Shown here: positions 23,122 through 31,075 of the stretch, one piece after another
Layout: each line of letters begins with the position of its first letter
Numbering within the stretch: the first letter of the stretch is position 1
Translations under genes and position numbers: made by a program
The notes under the pieces: model-generated
Database searches by the model: none
Told to the model about the DNA's origin: nothing
The model's input: only the letters and a program-made list of their open reading frames with translations
NCBI RefSeq assembly: GCF_042433085.1
Contig: NZ_JBHLWA010000020.1
Span: 1-36,796 of the forward strand
Origin: Gallibacterium melopsittaci
GTDB taxonomy: Bacteria > Pseudomonadota > Gammaproteobacteria > Enterobacterales > Pasteurellaceae
Direction: 5' to 3'
DNA: 36,796 nucleotides

Positions 23122-24549
23122 ATGAGCCAGCAAGGAAATATCTATCAATTTATCGATTTACCAAGAATTGATCCGCAGAAAAAATCATTAGAACAACGGA
23201 AAACGAAGTTTATCGAGATTTATCAAATTTTTGATGAAACCCAAGCGAAAGCACAAGCCGATCGCTGTTTAGCTTGTGGTAATCCATATTGTCAACATCG
23301 TTGCCCATTACACAATAATATTCCCGATTGGTTAAAACTAACCTATGAGGGCAGAATTATTGAAGCAGCAGAGTTGGCACATGAAACGAATACCTTACCA
23401 GAAGTGTGTGGTCGAGTATGCCCGCAAGATCGTTTATGTGAGGGATCTTGTACGTTAAATGCAGAGTTTGGTGCGGTAACTATTGGTAATATTGAAAAAT
23501 ATATTACTGAAACAGCATTAGCGATGGGGTGGCGACCAAAAGTGAAAGATGTGCCTCACTCAGGCAAACGTGTTGCTGTGATTGGGGCAGGCCCAGCAGG
23601 ATTGGGATGTGCAGAATTATTAATTCGTAATGGTGTGTCTGTTACTGTTTATGAACGTCAAGCAGAAATCGGTGGGTTACTGACTTATGGTATTCCAGCC
23701 TTTAAGCTAGAAAAAGATGTTATGAGTCGTCGCCGTGAAATTTTTACGGAGATGGGAATTGAGTTTAAATTAGGCATTACGATTGGCGAAGATGTTCAAT
23801 TATCAGAATTAGTTGAGCAGTATGACGCTGTATTCCTTGGTGTAGGAACATATCAAGGAATGAAAGCTGATATTCCAAATGAAGATGCGGAAGGTGTACA
23901 TTCTGCATTACCATTTTTGATTGCTAATACTCAACATCTGTTAGGACAAAATCCGCAAAATTATGTGTCAATGGCAGGAAAACGAGTTGTCGTTCTAGGC
24001 GGTGGTGATACTGCAATGGACTGTGTACGAACCTCTGTACGTCAACAAGCAGCAGAAGTAACTTGTGTTTATCGCCGAGATCAAGCCAATATGCCAGGTA
24101 GTCGCAAAGAGTTTGTGAATGCCAAAGAAGAGGGGGTGAAATTCCAATTTAATGCACAACCAGTGGCTATTGAAGCTGAGCCTGTTGCAGTGGTTACTGA
24201 ACAAGGACGTGTAACAGGTATTCAGGTGGTGGAAACCACAATGGGTGAACCAGATCAAAATGGTCGTCGTCGAGCAGAAATTGTTGCAGGCAGTGAACGT
24301 GTGATTCCTTGTGATGCGATTATTGTTGCATTTGGTTTTGCACCGCATGCGATGCCATATCTAACCGAAATTGGTGTTACAACAGATCAATGTGGTCGTA
24401 TTGAACTTAAAGGTGAATTTAAACAACAAACCGCCAATCCAAAAGTATTTGCTGGTGGTGATGTAACCAGAGGTTCTGATTTAGTGGTTACTGCGATTGC
24501 AGAAGGTCGAGATGCTGCAAAAGGTATTTTAGATTATCTTAATGTGTGA
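23122..24549 (+). CDS. gltD: Glutamate synthase (NADPH), small subunit
   Basis: GltD is the FAD flavoprotein that passes NADPH electrons through iron-sulfur centres to GltB. The 475-residue protein (E. coli 472) has the N-terminal cysteine clusters Cys49, 52, 57, 61 (CLACGNPYCQHRC) and Cys96, 100, 106, 110. The FAD motif VIGAGPAGLGCAELLIRNG and the NADPH motif VLGGGDTAMDCVRTS follow, and the closing FAD motif is FAGGDVTRGSDLVVTAIAEG. AAGGAA precedes the ATG. A 71-base spacer with a hairpin separates it from gltB. Confidence 0.97.
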   Translation: MSQQGNIYQFIDLPRIDPQKKSLEQRKTKFIEIYQIFDETQAKAQADRCLACGNPYCQHRCPLHNNIPDWLKLTYEGRIIEAAELAHETNTLPEVCGRVCPQDRLCEGSCTLNAEFGAVTIGNIEKYITETALAMGWRPKVKDVPHSGKRVAVIGAGPAGLGCAELLIRNGVSVTVYERQAEIGGLLTYGIPAFKLEKDVMSRRREIFTEMGIEFKLGITIGEDVQLSELVEQYDAVFLGVGTYQGMKADIPNEDAEGVHSALPFLIANTQHLLGQNPQNYVSMAGKRVVVLGGGDTAMDCVRTSVRQQAAEVTCVYRRDQANMPGSRKEFVNAKEEGVKFQFNAQPVAIEAEPVAVVTEQGRVTGIQVVETTMGEPDQNGRRRAEIVAGSERVIPCDAIIVAFGFAPHAMPYLTEIGVTTDQCGRIELKGEFKQQTANPKVFAGGDVTRGSDLVVTAIAEGRDAAKGILDYLNV

Positions 24550-24581
24550 TAACGGAAGATGATCGTTTGTTATGTTATAGA

Positions 24582-24613
24582 GAGTTGGTTACATAGTTAA
24601 TCAACTCTTTTTT
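24582..24613 (+). terminator. Terminator of gltBD
   Basis: GAGTTGGTTA (24582-24591) pairs with TAATCAACTC (24598-24607), including one G-T pair, followed by TTTTTT. Confidence 0.92.
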
Positions 24614-24639
24614 ATTGCGTCTAGGTATTTGCAAGCCAA

Positions 24640-24681
24640 TTATAATAATAAAAAAGCCTACCCATTAAGTTGAGTAGGCTT
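24640..24681 (-). terminator. Terminator of degP
   Basis: AAGCCTAC (24654-24661) pairs with GTAGGCTT (24674-24681); the minus-strand tail is TTTTTATTATTATA. It lies 17 bases past the degP stop and converges on the gltBD terminator. Confidence 0.88.
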
Positions 24682-24698
24682 GGACCGTTAAGGAGAAT

Positions 24699-26090
24699 TT
24701 AACGAATGAATAAGTAGAAATTGTTATTACCACGAATAATATTCAAGGCTACGGCAGATGGTTTACTATCTAAGATCTTACGTAATTCGCCAAGATTATT
24801 AATTTTATGACGATTGATGCCTACAATAACGTCACCTTTTTTCAAACCGAGTTGTTCTGCTTTAGAGTTTTGTTTGACTTCCGCAATTACAACACCTTTA
24901 AGGTCTTTTTCATTATAGTTTTTCAAATCAGCGCCATCTAAGCCTGGGATTACACTATTACCACTAGCAGTAGTTTCGTTATCAGCTTGGAGTTTTACTT
25001 TTACAGTATTTGATTTGCCATCACGTAAATAAGTGATTTCCATCTCTTTTCCTGCACCAGTGGTTGCAATTTTTGCACGAAGCTCAGAGAAACTATTAAT
25101 AGTTTGACCGTTTAACGCTGTAATAATATCACCAGCTTTCAAACCTGCTTTAGCGGCAGCAGAATCAGGTAGAACCTCGCTTACAAAAGCACCTTTTTGA
25201 GCTTTAACATCGAATGCTTGAGCAAGATCTGCATTTAATTCGCCACCTTTAATCCCTAAAACACCACGTTTAACTTGACCAAATTCAATAATTTGTTGAG
25301 CTAAACTATTCGCCATATTACTTGGGATAGCAAATGCAATACCAACATTACCACCACTTGGTGCAATAATTGCGGTGTTAATTCCAACGAGCTCGCCTTT
25401 TAAGTTAAGTAATGGACCACCAGAGTTACCACGGTTTACAGCAGCATCAGTTTGAATATAGTTTTGATAACTATCTGTTCCATCATCTGCTGAACGACCT
25501 AAAGCAGAGATAATACCAGAAGTGACAGTTTGCCCTAAACCGAAAGGATTTCCTACAGCCATAACAAAGTCACCAACTTTTACTTTATCTGAATCAGCCA
25601 TTTTAATTTGGGTTAAATCTTTTGCATTGTCTAACTTCAATAAAGCAACATCAGACATAGCATCATTACCGAGTAATTTTGCTTTATATTCTCTGCCATC
25701 ATTTAATGTAACGGTAATTTTATCTGCACCTTCAACAACATGGTTATTAGTTAATACATAGCCTTTATCTGCATTAATAATGACACCTGAACCTAGACCT
25801 TTAAATTGGCGAGGAGTGCGATTATTAAATTGATCACCGAAGAAAAATTGAAATTCAGGAGGAAGATCAGCAAAAGGATTATTTGCTGTTGCTTCATCAT
25901 TATTTGTTCCTTCAACAGAAATAGTGACAACTGCAGGCAAAACTTGATCGATAACTGGGGCTAAACTTGGTGTGGTATTAGCTGCATTTTCTAGAAGAGG
26001 TACTGGGATATTGGCTTGGCTAGGTAGTGAGGCACAAAGTACACTTAATCCCAAAGCAATACTTGTTAATACAAAATTCTTTTTTTTCAT
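24699..26090 (-). CDS. Periplasmic serine endoprotease, DegP/DegQ (HtrA) family
   Basis: This is a periplasmic quality-control protease and chaperone. The 463-residue protein has a signal peptide (MKKKNFVLTSIALGLSVLCA, cleaved near SQA-N at 26/27). It carries a trypsin-like domain with catalytic His117 (TNNHVVEGAD), Asp147 (SDVALLKLD) and Ser223 (GNSGGPLLN), then two PDZ domains, from about 275 and 385. The regulatory loop after the N-terminus is short, more like DegQ than E. coli DegP, so I leave the symbol open. A sigma-E-type promoter upstream points to envelope-stress induction, as for degP. Confidence 0.95.
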   Translation of the reverse strand: MKKKNFVLTSIALGLSVLCASLPSQANIPVPLLENAANTTPSLAPVIDQVLPAVVTISVEGTNNDEATANNPFADLPPEFQFFFGDQFNNRTPRQFKGLGSGVIINADKGYVLTNNHVVEGADKITVTLNDGREYKAKLLGNDAMSDVALLKLDNAKDLTQIKMADSDKVKVGDFVMAVGNPFGLGQTVTSGIISALGRSADDGTDSYQNYIQTDAAVNRGNSGGPLLNLKGELVGINTAIIAPSGGNVGIAFAIPSNMANSLAQQIIEFGQVKRGVLGIKGGELNADLAQAFDVKAQKGAFVSEVLPDSAAAKAGLKAGDIITALNGQTINSFSELRAKIATTGAGKEMEITYLRDGKSNTVKVKLQADNETTASGNSVIPGLDGADLKNYNEKDLKGVVIAEVKQNSKAEQLGLKKGDVIVGINRHKINNLGELRKILDSKPSAVALNIIRGNNNFYLFIR

Positions 26091-26145
26091 ATAAACATTC
26101 CCTATTTAAGTTAAGTAATTTCTTACGAAATAATTTTCGCGACGG

Positions 26146-26175
26146 TTAAGACAACAAAATAAGGGAGAATGTTCC
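26146..26175 (-). promoter_or_regulatory. Sigma-E (RpoE) promoter of the DegP-family gene
   Basis: On the minus strand GGAACAT (26169-26175) and GTCTTAA (26146-26152) are separated by 16 bases. This closely matches the sigma-E consensus GGAACTT-N16-GTCTAA. The start site would be near 26138, about 48 bases before the ATG, with AGGGA as ribosome-binding site. Confidence 0.75.
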
Positions 26176-26280
26176 CAAATTAACAAATGATTAGCGAAAA
26201 AATAAACAAAATAACTATTTTTAGTGAAGAGTGTAGTATGTTTAATGAACAATAGAAATCTAAAATAGATTCAATAATTT

Positions 26281-26319
26281 TATTAGAAAGAGAATGTGTG
26301 AGTTTACTCCTCACACATT
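26281..26319 (-). terminator. Terminator of the nfsA-rimK-DUF455 cluster
   Basis: AATGTGTGAG (26293-26302) pairs with CTCACACATT (26310-26319) around a 7-base loop, 10 bases past the DUF455 stop. The minus-strand tail is CTCTTTCT. Confidence 0.8.
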
Positions 26320-26328
26320 GAGAATAGT

Positions 26329-27207
26329 TTAAATCTTTATTTTTTGTCGCTCGGCTTTTAACGAATCTTCAATTTCTTTAATCCAATCAAGCTCAAATTG
26401 TGTAAATCCAGCTTGCAGTCGAGCATCAGTATTAATCACTCCTTTAAAAATGACAATCCGATATTGACGTAGTAGTTCAGTAAAGCTGGTTAATGGATCA
26501 AGTTGGCGTTTTTCTGAAAGAGTGTGATACCAATGATTACCAATAGCAACGTGTCCAATTTCATCATTTAAAATGATATTTAAAATTTCGACAGCACGAA
26601 AATCTTTCCGTTGAGCCATTTTTTCTTGTAATGGTGGCGTTGCATCTAACCCTCTTGCTTCTAACACACGAGGCACTAATGCCATACGTTGCCAAATATC
26701 GTGAGCAGTTGCTTGTGCCATTTCCCATAAACCAGAATGGGCTTCAAAATCGCCATATTGGTAACCAAGACTTTGTAAGTGTTGATTGACTAAACCAAAG
26801 TGATAGGTTTCTTCGTGGGCAACACGCAGCCAGTCTTTAACAAAAGCCATTCCTTGCCCGAGTTCTTGTTGGGCAGCTAAACCAAAACGCCATGCTGCAT
26901 CTAAGCCTAAATTAATCGCATTAAATTCAATATGTGCAATCGCATGAAATGTTGCCGCATAGCCTTCTGGTGTAGAAAAGGCACGTTTAGGAACGGCTTG
27001 AGGAGCAACTAATAATGGTTTATCGGGTATGCCAACAATTTCATCTTGTGGTGTGACTACGGGATAGTTTTTTTCCTCTAATAAAAAATCCCAATGCCAA
27101 TCTGTTGCCATAAGTTGATTAACTAGTTCACATTTTTTACTTGGATTTTTTTCTGCTAATGCAGTCGTAACAGCTTGCCAAAACTGCATTGCTTCTGTAT
27201 TTATCAT
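26329..27207 (-). CDS. Ferritin-like diiron protein of the DUF455 family
   Basis: The 292-residue protein is all-helical in character and carries likely diiron ligands in ferritin-like order. These are HIEFNAINLGLDA (about 90-102), EETYHFGLVNQH (an E-E-x-x-H motif, about 131-142) and NDEIGHVAIGNHW (D-E-x-x-H, about 215-227). This pattern fits the DUF455 family, to which I recall H. influenzae HI0077 belonging. Its activity is not established. It follows rimK by 34 bases on the same strand. It is not MiaE: the tRNA hydroxylase shares the fold but not these sequences. Confidence 0.82.
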   Translation of the reverse strand: MINTEAMQFWQAVTTALAEKNPSKKCELVNQLMATDWHWDFLLEEKNYPVVTPQDEIVGIPDKPLLVAPQAVPKRAFSTPEGYAATFHAIAHIEFNAINLGLDAAWRFGLAAQQELGQGMAFVKDWLRVAHEETYHFGLVNQHLQSLGYQYGDFEAHSGLWEMAQATAHDIWQRMALVPRVLEARGLDATPPLQEKMAQRKDFRAVEILNIILNDEIGHVAIGNHWYHTLSEKRQLDPLTSFTELLRQYRIVIFKGVINTDARLQAGFTQFELDWIKEIEDSLKAERQKIKI

Positions 27208-27241
27208 TAATTAATGTTCCTCAAATTTAAATAGGGAAAAA

Positions 27242-28144
27242 TTATTGATGTACGTTAATTTTGCGTTCTAAATAAGCGATCATCTGTACAGCAATATCTA
27301 ATTTACTTGTTTTTTCAATTAATTCTAAGCCAGGACTTGCATTAACCTCTAAAATCATTGGGCCTTGTTTCGTGCGAATGATATCGACACCAGCGACATC
27401 TAATCCAATGACTTTAGTCGCAGTAACGGCTAATTCTATTTCTTGTGAGCTGAGTTTCACTGGGACTGCACTCCCACCTCGATGGAAGTTAGCTCGAAAC
27501 TCACCTACTTTCCCTTGGCGTTCCATTGCACTGACTACGCGATCACCAATTACAAAACAGCGTAAATCATGCCCTTTTGCTTCAGTAATGAATTGTTGGG
27601 CTAATACAGGAATATTTGCGTGTTTGAGTGTTTCCATTACGCTTACAGTGCTATTGTTTTCTGTCATTAACATCACACCAATACCTTGTGAACCAGATAG
27701 CGTTTTTAAAATAGCTGGTGCACCAATATGCGTAGCAATGGCTTCCGCATTGACTTCATTTCCTCCTAAAGCAGTCGTGGGTACAGGTAATGAATGTTGA
27801 TGCAGTACTTGCAGACTTTGCCATTTATCACGTGCTAAGGCAAACGCCTCAGCAGAATTAAGTACAGGAATATGGCGTGCAGCAAAATAACACAATACTC
27901 TACAGCCCATTTCAGTGCTTGCTGTACCAAAACGTGGAATAACACCGTCATATTCAGGCAGTAAATGATAATCAAATTGGTTGATCGCTTGATAATAAAG
28001 TTTTTGTTCACCATTAGCTGCTAAATGCAGAATACAACGATTAGGATCGAGAATATCGATTTGATGACCACTTTCTTCCGCTGCTTCTTGTAAGCGGATA
28101 CAACTGTATAGGCGTGGTTCACGACATAACATTAATAATTTCAT
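27242..28144 (-). CDS. rimK: Ribosomal protein S6-L-glutamate ligase
   Basis: RimK is an ATP-grasp ligase that adds glutamates to the C-terminus of ribosomal protein S6. It is 300 residues long, as in E. coli. The ATP-grasp fold spans about 100-290. Key motifs are LKTLSGSQGIGVML (phosphate-binding loop), the RCFVIGDRVVSAMER strand, FRANFHRGG, DVAGVDIIR and the metal-binding ILEVNASPGLELIEK. Its ATG lies one base after the nfsA stop, with no strong ribosome-binding site, so translational coupling to nfsA is likely. nfsA-rimK next to grxA is also the E. coli arrangement. Confidence 0.96.
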   Translation of the reverse strand: MKLLMLCREPRLYSCIRLQEAAEESGHQIDILDPNRCILHLAANGEQKLYYQAINQFDYHLLPEYDGVIPRFGTASTEMGCRVLCYFAARHIPVLNSAEAFALARDKWQSLQVLHQHSLPVPTTALGGNEVNAEAIATHIGAPAILKTLSGSQGIGVMLMTENNSTVSVMETLKHANIPVLAQQFITEAKGHDLRCFVIGDRVVSAMERQGKVGEFRANFHRGGSAVPVKLSSQEIELAVTATKVIGLDVAGVDIIRTKQGPMILEVNASPGLELIEKTSKLDIAVQMIAYLERKINVHQ

Positions 28145-28145
28145 G

Positions 28146-28865
28146 TTATTTTTTTACAAATCCTTGTTTTTGCAGATAAGCGAGTACCGCAGGACGTACA
28201 GGTTTATCTAATGATTTAATCACATTTTTTGACCAGTTATTATCAATATTACTGCGAGCAAGATAATAATCAGCAGTAACTTGATCAAATTCTGCGAGTT
28301 TGGCTTTATCTAATGGTTGGTAATGATTTTCAAAGAACATCAGATCTTGCGGTAAACGTGGTTTAATCGGTGGATCTTGATTTGGGTAGCCTAAACACAT
28401 TCCGACGATAGGTAATGTATGTTTTGGTAATTGGAGAAGTTCACCTACTTTTTCCATTTGATTACGTAATGAACCGATATAAACTCCACCTAAACCAAGT
28501 AATTCCGCAGTTGCTAATACATTTTGGGCCATGATACCTGTATCGACTGCACCGATTAACAAGATTTCAGCCCAATCTAGTTGTGCAGTAGGACAAATTT
28601 CGGCATGTTTAGCAAAATCAACACAGAATACCCAAAATTCTGGTGCAGAATAGACATATTCTTGGTTTGAGCAATACTCCATAATTTGTTGACGCATTGC
28701 GGGATCAGTAACACGAATAATAGAAACACATTGCAAATGGTTAGATGAGGATGCCATGCGTGCGGATTGGAGTAATTGTTGTCGAATCTCCTCATCAATA
28801 ACTTTATCTAAAAATTTCCGAATAGAACGATGAGAATGGAGAATATTGACTGCTTGTTGTGACAT
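28146..28865 (-). CDS. nfsA: Oxygen-insensitive NADPH nitroreductase NfsA
   Basis: NfsA is an FMN-dependent two-electron reductase of nitro compounds and quinones. The 239-residue protein (E. coli 240) opens with HSHRSIRKF, the FMN phosphate-binding motif. It also has QSARMASSSNHLQ, LGLGGVYIGSLRN and the NfsA-type segment LCLGYPNQDPPIKPRLP. GAGAGG precedes the ATG. It is divergent from grxA; E. coli has the same pairing, with ybjC between. No SoxS or OxyR site could be identified with confidence in the 153-base gap. Confidence 0.94.
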   Translation of the reverse strand: MSQQAVNILHSHRSIRKFLDKVIDEEIRQQLLQSARMASSSNHLQCVSIIRVTDPAMRQQIMEYCSNQEYVYSAPEFWVFCVDFAKHAEICPTAQLDWAEILLIGAVDTGIMAQNVLATAELLGLGGVYIGSLRNQMEKVGELLQLPKHTLPIVGMCLGYPNQDPPIKPRLPQDLMFFENHYQPLDKAKLAEFDQVTADYYLARSNIDNNWSKNVIKSLDKPVRPAVLAYLQKQGFVKK

Positions 28866-29018
28866 ATTAAACCTCTCTAAAATTTTTTTGTGAACATAAA
28901 TTTTGCGAATCGATATATTATACCAATCGTTATAATGCTTAAAATAGTTTTCCCCTGCGATGAATGATTAAGGTAGAATACTCACGTTTTCAATCATTAG
29001 TTAACAAAGGAGTCAATT

Positions 29019-29282
29019 ATGTATACTGTTATTTTTGGTCGTCCAGGTTGCCCATATTGTGCAAGAGCAAAAGCATTAGCAGAAAAATTAAAAGCAACTG
29101 TAGAAGATTTTGATTATCGTTATGTTGATATTATTGCTGAAGGTATTAGCAAAGCAGATCTTTCAAAATCAGTTGGTAAAACTGTTGAAACTGTGCCACA
29201 AATTTTCATTGATGAAAAACCAATTGGTGGTTGCACAGATTTTGAAGCATTAATGAAGGAACAATTTGGCGTTGTTGCTTAA
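29019..29282 (+). CDS. grxA: Glutaredoxin 1
   Basis: GrxA is a glutathione-dependent disulfide reductase; in E. coli it reduces ribonucleotide reductase and OxyR. The 87-residue protein (E. coli 85) has the redox motif CPYC at 11-14 (FGRPGCPYCARAKALAEKL). The cis-proline segment TVPQIFIDEKPIGG and the glutathione-binding CTDF follow. AAAGGAG precedes the ATG. A TAGAAT -10-like hexamer at 28974-28979 lacks a good -35, which would fit activator-dependent expression, but no OxyR site is claimed. Confidence 0.95.
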   Translation: MYTVIFGRPGCPYCARAKALAEKLKATVEDFDYRYVDIIAEGISKADLSKSVGKTVETVPQIFIDEKPIGGCTDFEALMKEQFGVVA

Positions 29283-29325
29283 TTACACTAGCTCAAAATA
29301 GTTTTTAAGTAGAACATAGCAAGAG

Positions 29326-29354
29326 CGGAAAGGTTAGTCGCCTTTCCGTTTTTT
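29326..29354 (+). terminator. Terminator of grxA
   Basis: CGGAAAGG (29326-29333) pairs with CCTTTCCG (29341-29348) around a 7-base loop, followed by TTTTTT. It ends 4 bases before the stop of convergent ytfJ. Confidence 0.92.
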
Positions 29355-29357
29355 CTT

Positions 29358-29915
29358 TTATTGTTGAAGTAATTGTTTCACTAAATCAATTACTTGTTTA
29401 TTTTCGGCTTCACTGAGTTTCCCCTCTTTGGCAAATTGCACTTTGCCTTGTTTATCTAACACTACAATCAGTGAGTTTTCAGGTTGTAATTGCCAAGCAG
29501 ATTTTACTTGACCATTATCATCAACAATTACTGAAGTGTAAGGGAACTCTTTCTTACCCTTTTCAGTTTTGCTTTTTGCCATACTGCTCATTCCTAGTGT
29601 GGCATCGGCTACATTAACAATCGTTGTCGTTTGATACTGATTATGTGGGAAATTTGCAGCTTTAATTTTATCCATTAATGGATCGTTCATTGATTTTACT
29701 GAGATACGCCCAGCCATATGTTGTAATACACGAACTTTTCCTGGTAAAGATTTGCTACTCCAAGGCTGATATTGCACTTTGTCGTTTTGTAAAAGTACTT
29801 CGCCACTTTGTACATTAGTGACTGCCACTGGTGCTTGCCCAATAACTAAATTATGTGCTAGCGCTGAAAAGGGTAATGCTAAACCAATTAATAAGATTTT
29901 TGGTAATGATTTCAT
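29358..29915 (-). CDS. ytfJ: YtfJ family periplasmic protein
   Basis: The 185-residue protein (E. coli YtfJ 184) begins with a signal peptide (MKSLPKILLIGLALPFSALA, cleaved before H). The conserved stretches GKVRVLQHMAGR, YQTTTIVNVADA, VIVDDNGQVKSAWQL and VVLDKQGKVQFAKEG follow. The fold is thioredoxin-like but no CxxC is present; the function is unknown. AAGGA lies 8 bases before the ATG at 29915. The frame is open 43 codons further upstream into the neighbouring gene, but that extension would bury the signal peptide, so I reject it. It lies 29 bases after the DMT transporter, probably co-transcribed. Confidence 0.92.
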   Translation of the reverse strand: MKSLPKILLIGLALPFSALAHNLVIGQAPVAVTNVQSGEVLLQNDKVQYQPWSSKSLPGKVRVLQHMAGRISVKSMNDPLMDKIKAANFPHNQYQTTTIVNVADATLGMSSMAKSKTEKGKKEFPYTSVIVDDNGQVKSAWQLQPENSLIVVLDKQGKVQFAKEGKLSEAENKQVIDLVKQLLQQ

Positions 29916-29944
29916 TGTTAATCCTTGTATAAAAATTTTGTATG

Positions 29945-30820
29945 TTAATTTGCTGTCGTATTGTGCGGTGGTTTTTTTAGAGAGTAAAGAATAAAAATTA
30001 ATGTAACGCCTAATACGAGCGTAATACCAATTCCAATTTTCCAAGTAATCTGCTCATGTAGGAATAAAATGGCAAATAGAATACCAAAAATTGGTTCAAG
30101 AGCAGAAATGACACCAGAAATATTGGCAGATACAAAAGGTAAACCATTATTCCATAATTTTGGTGCTAACCAACTACAGGCTATTCCTAAATAGAGTAAT
30201 GCCATGGTATCCACAATAGATGGGGTGAAATGCCATTGTTGATTAAGCAATAAAGTAAATGGAAGGCAGAAGATCATACCAAACATAATGGTGATAGCGG
30301 TATAACTCCGTGGTGGAATCTCTTTCATTATTTGTTGCGCCCAACGGACAGTAAACGCAAAAGTAATGGTAGATGACAAAATAAGAAAACAACCCCACGC
30401 ATCGATTTGGCTATTAGGATCATCATCACTCACTACTAAAGAAATACCAATAAAAGCGAGTAACCCCAGAAAATATTCGAATTTACTCGCTTTTTCTTTA
30501 AAAAAGAGATGACCAACGAATACCATAATCAGAGGTTGTAAACCTAACATAGTGACAGCACTAGATGCCGAAGTATATTTTAATCCTATGAATTGTAATA
30601 AAAAAACTAAGGGATAATTGAGAAAAGAGAGTATTGCTAGGTTTTTATATAGGTGTTGCGGAATTTTCCGTAAAACACGAATAAATGTTGGCAAAATAAT
30701 CAATGCTGCAATACAAAAACGAAATTGCACTAAAATAACAGGTTCAAATGAATGATAAGCCAATTTTCCAATGGGTAATGAACTGCCCCAGATAGCAATG
30801 GCAATAAAAAGAAGAAACAT
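29945..30820 (-). CDS. DMT-superfamily (EamA) transporter
   Basis: The 291-residue inner-membrane protein has ten predicted hydrophobic segments arranged as two EamA repeats. The first repeat starts with FIAIAIWGSSLPIGKLAY, and the second starts near residue 140. Motifs such as QPLIMVFVGHLFFKEK and SALEPIFGILFAILFLHE, near the end of each repeat, are typical of drug/metabolite exporters. The substrate cannot be read from the sequence. It precedes ytfJ on the minus strand and is divergent from hflK, with a 255-base gap that is AT-rich and shows no clear operator. Confidence 0.9.
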   Translation of the reverse strand: MFLLFIAIAIWGSSLPIGKLAYHSFEPVILVQFRFCIAALIILPTFIRVLRKIPQHLYKNLAILSFLNYPLVFLLQFIGLKYTSASSAVTMLGLQPLIMVFVGHLFFKEKASKFEYFLGLLAFIGISLVVSDDDPNSQIDAWGCFLILSSTITFAFTVRWAQQIMKEIPPRSYTAITIMFGMIFCLPFTLLLNQQWHFTPSIVDTMALLYLGIACSWLAPKLWNNGLPFVSANISGVISALEPIFGILFAILFLHEQITWKIGIGITLVLGVTLIFILYSLKKPPHNTTAN

Positions 30821-31075
30821 TGACTACGCCTTATGGATAAAACAAGATTGGCATTATAAAACTGAAAATAAAAATGTCCACAGACCTTATTTATTATTAC
30901 TGATAGTAAAGGAAATTTATTAGACTTATTGGGTAAATTTGTTTAGACTGATGTTTCGCTAAAAATTGTATTTTTGTGCCAATTTTTGCTTTTTTAGGGT
31001 GAAATGCTCAAAAGTATAAAAATTACGTTGTTATAAATTTTATTTCACTATTATTTTACTAAAACGGAGAACAAT

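Noticed and set aside
26329..27207. tRNA hydroxylase MiaE
   Set aside because: The ferritin-like motifs first suggested MiaE, but the sequence does not resemble MiaE outside the fold and fits DUF455 better.
29916..30044. 43-residue N-terminal extension of ytfJ
   Set aside because: It overlaps the transporter gene and would bury a clear signal peptide; the ATG at 29915 has a good ribosome-binding site.
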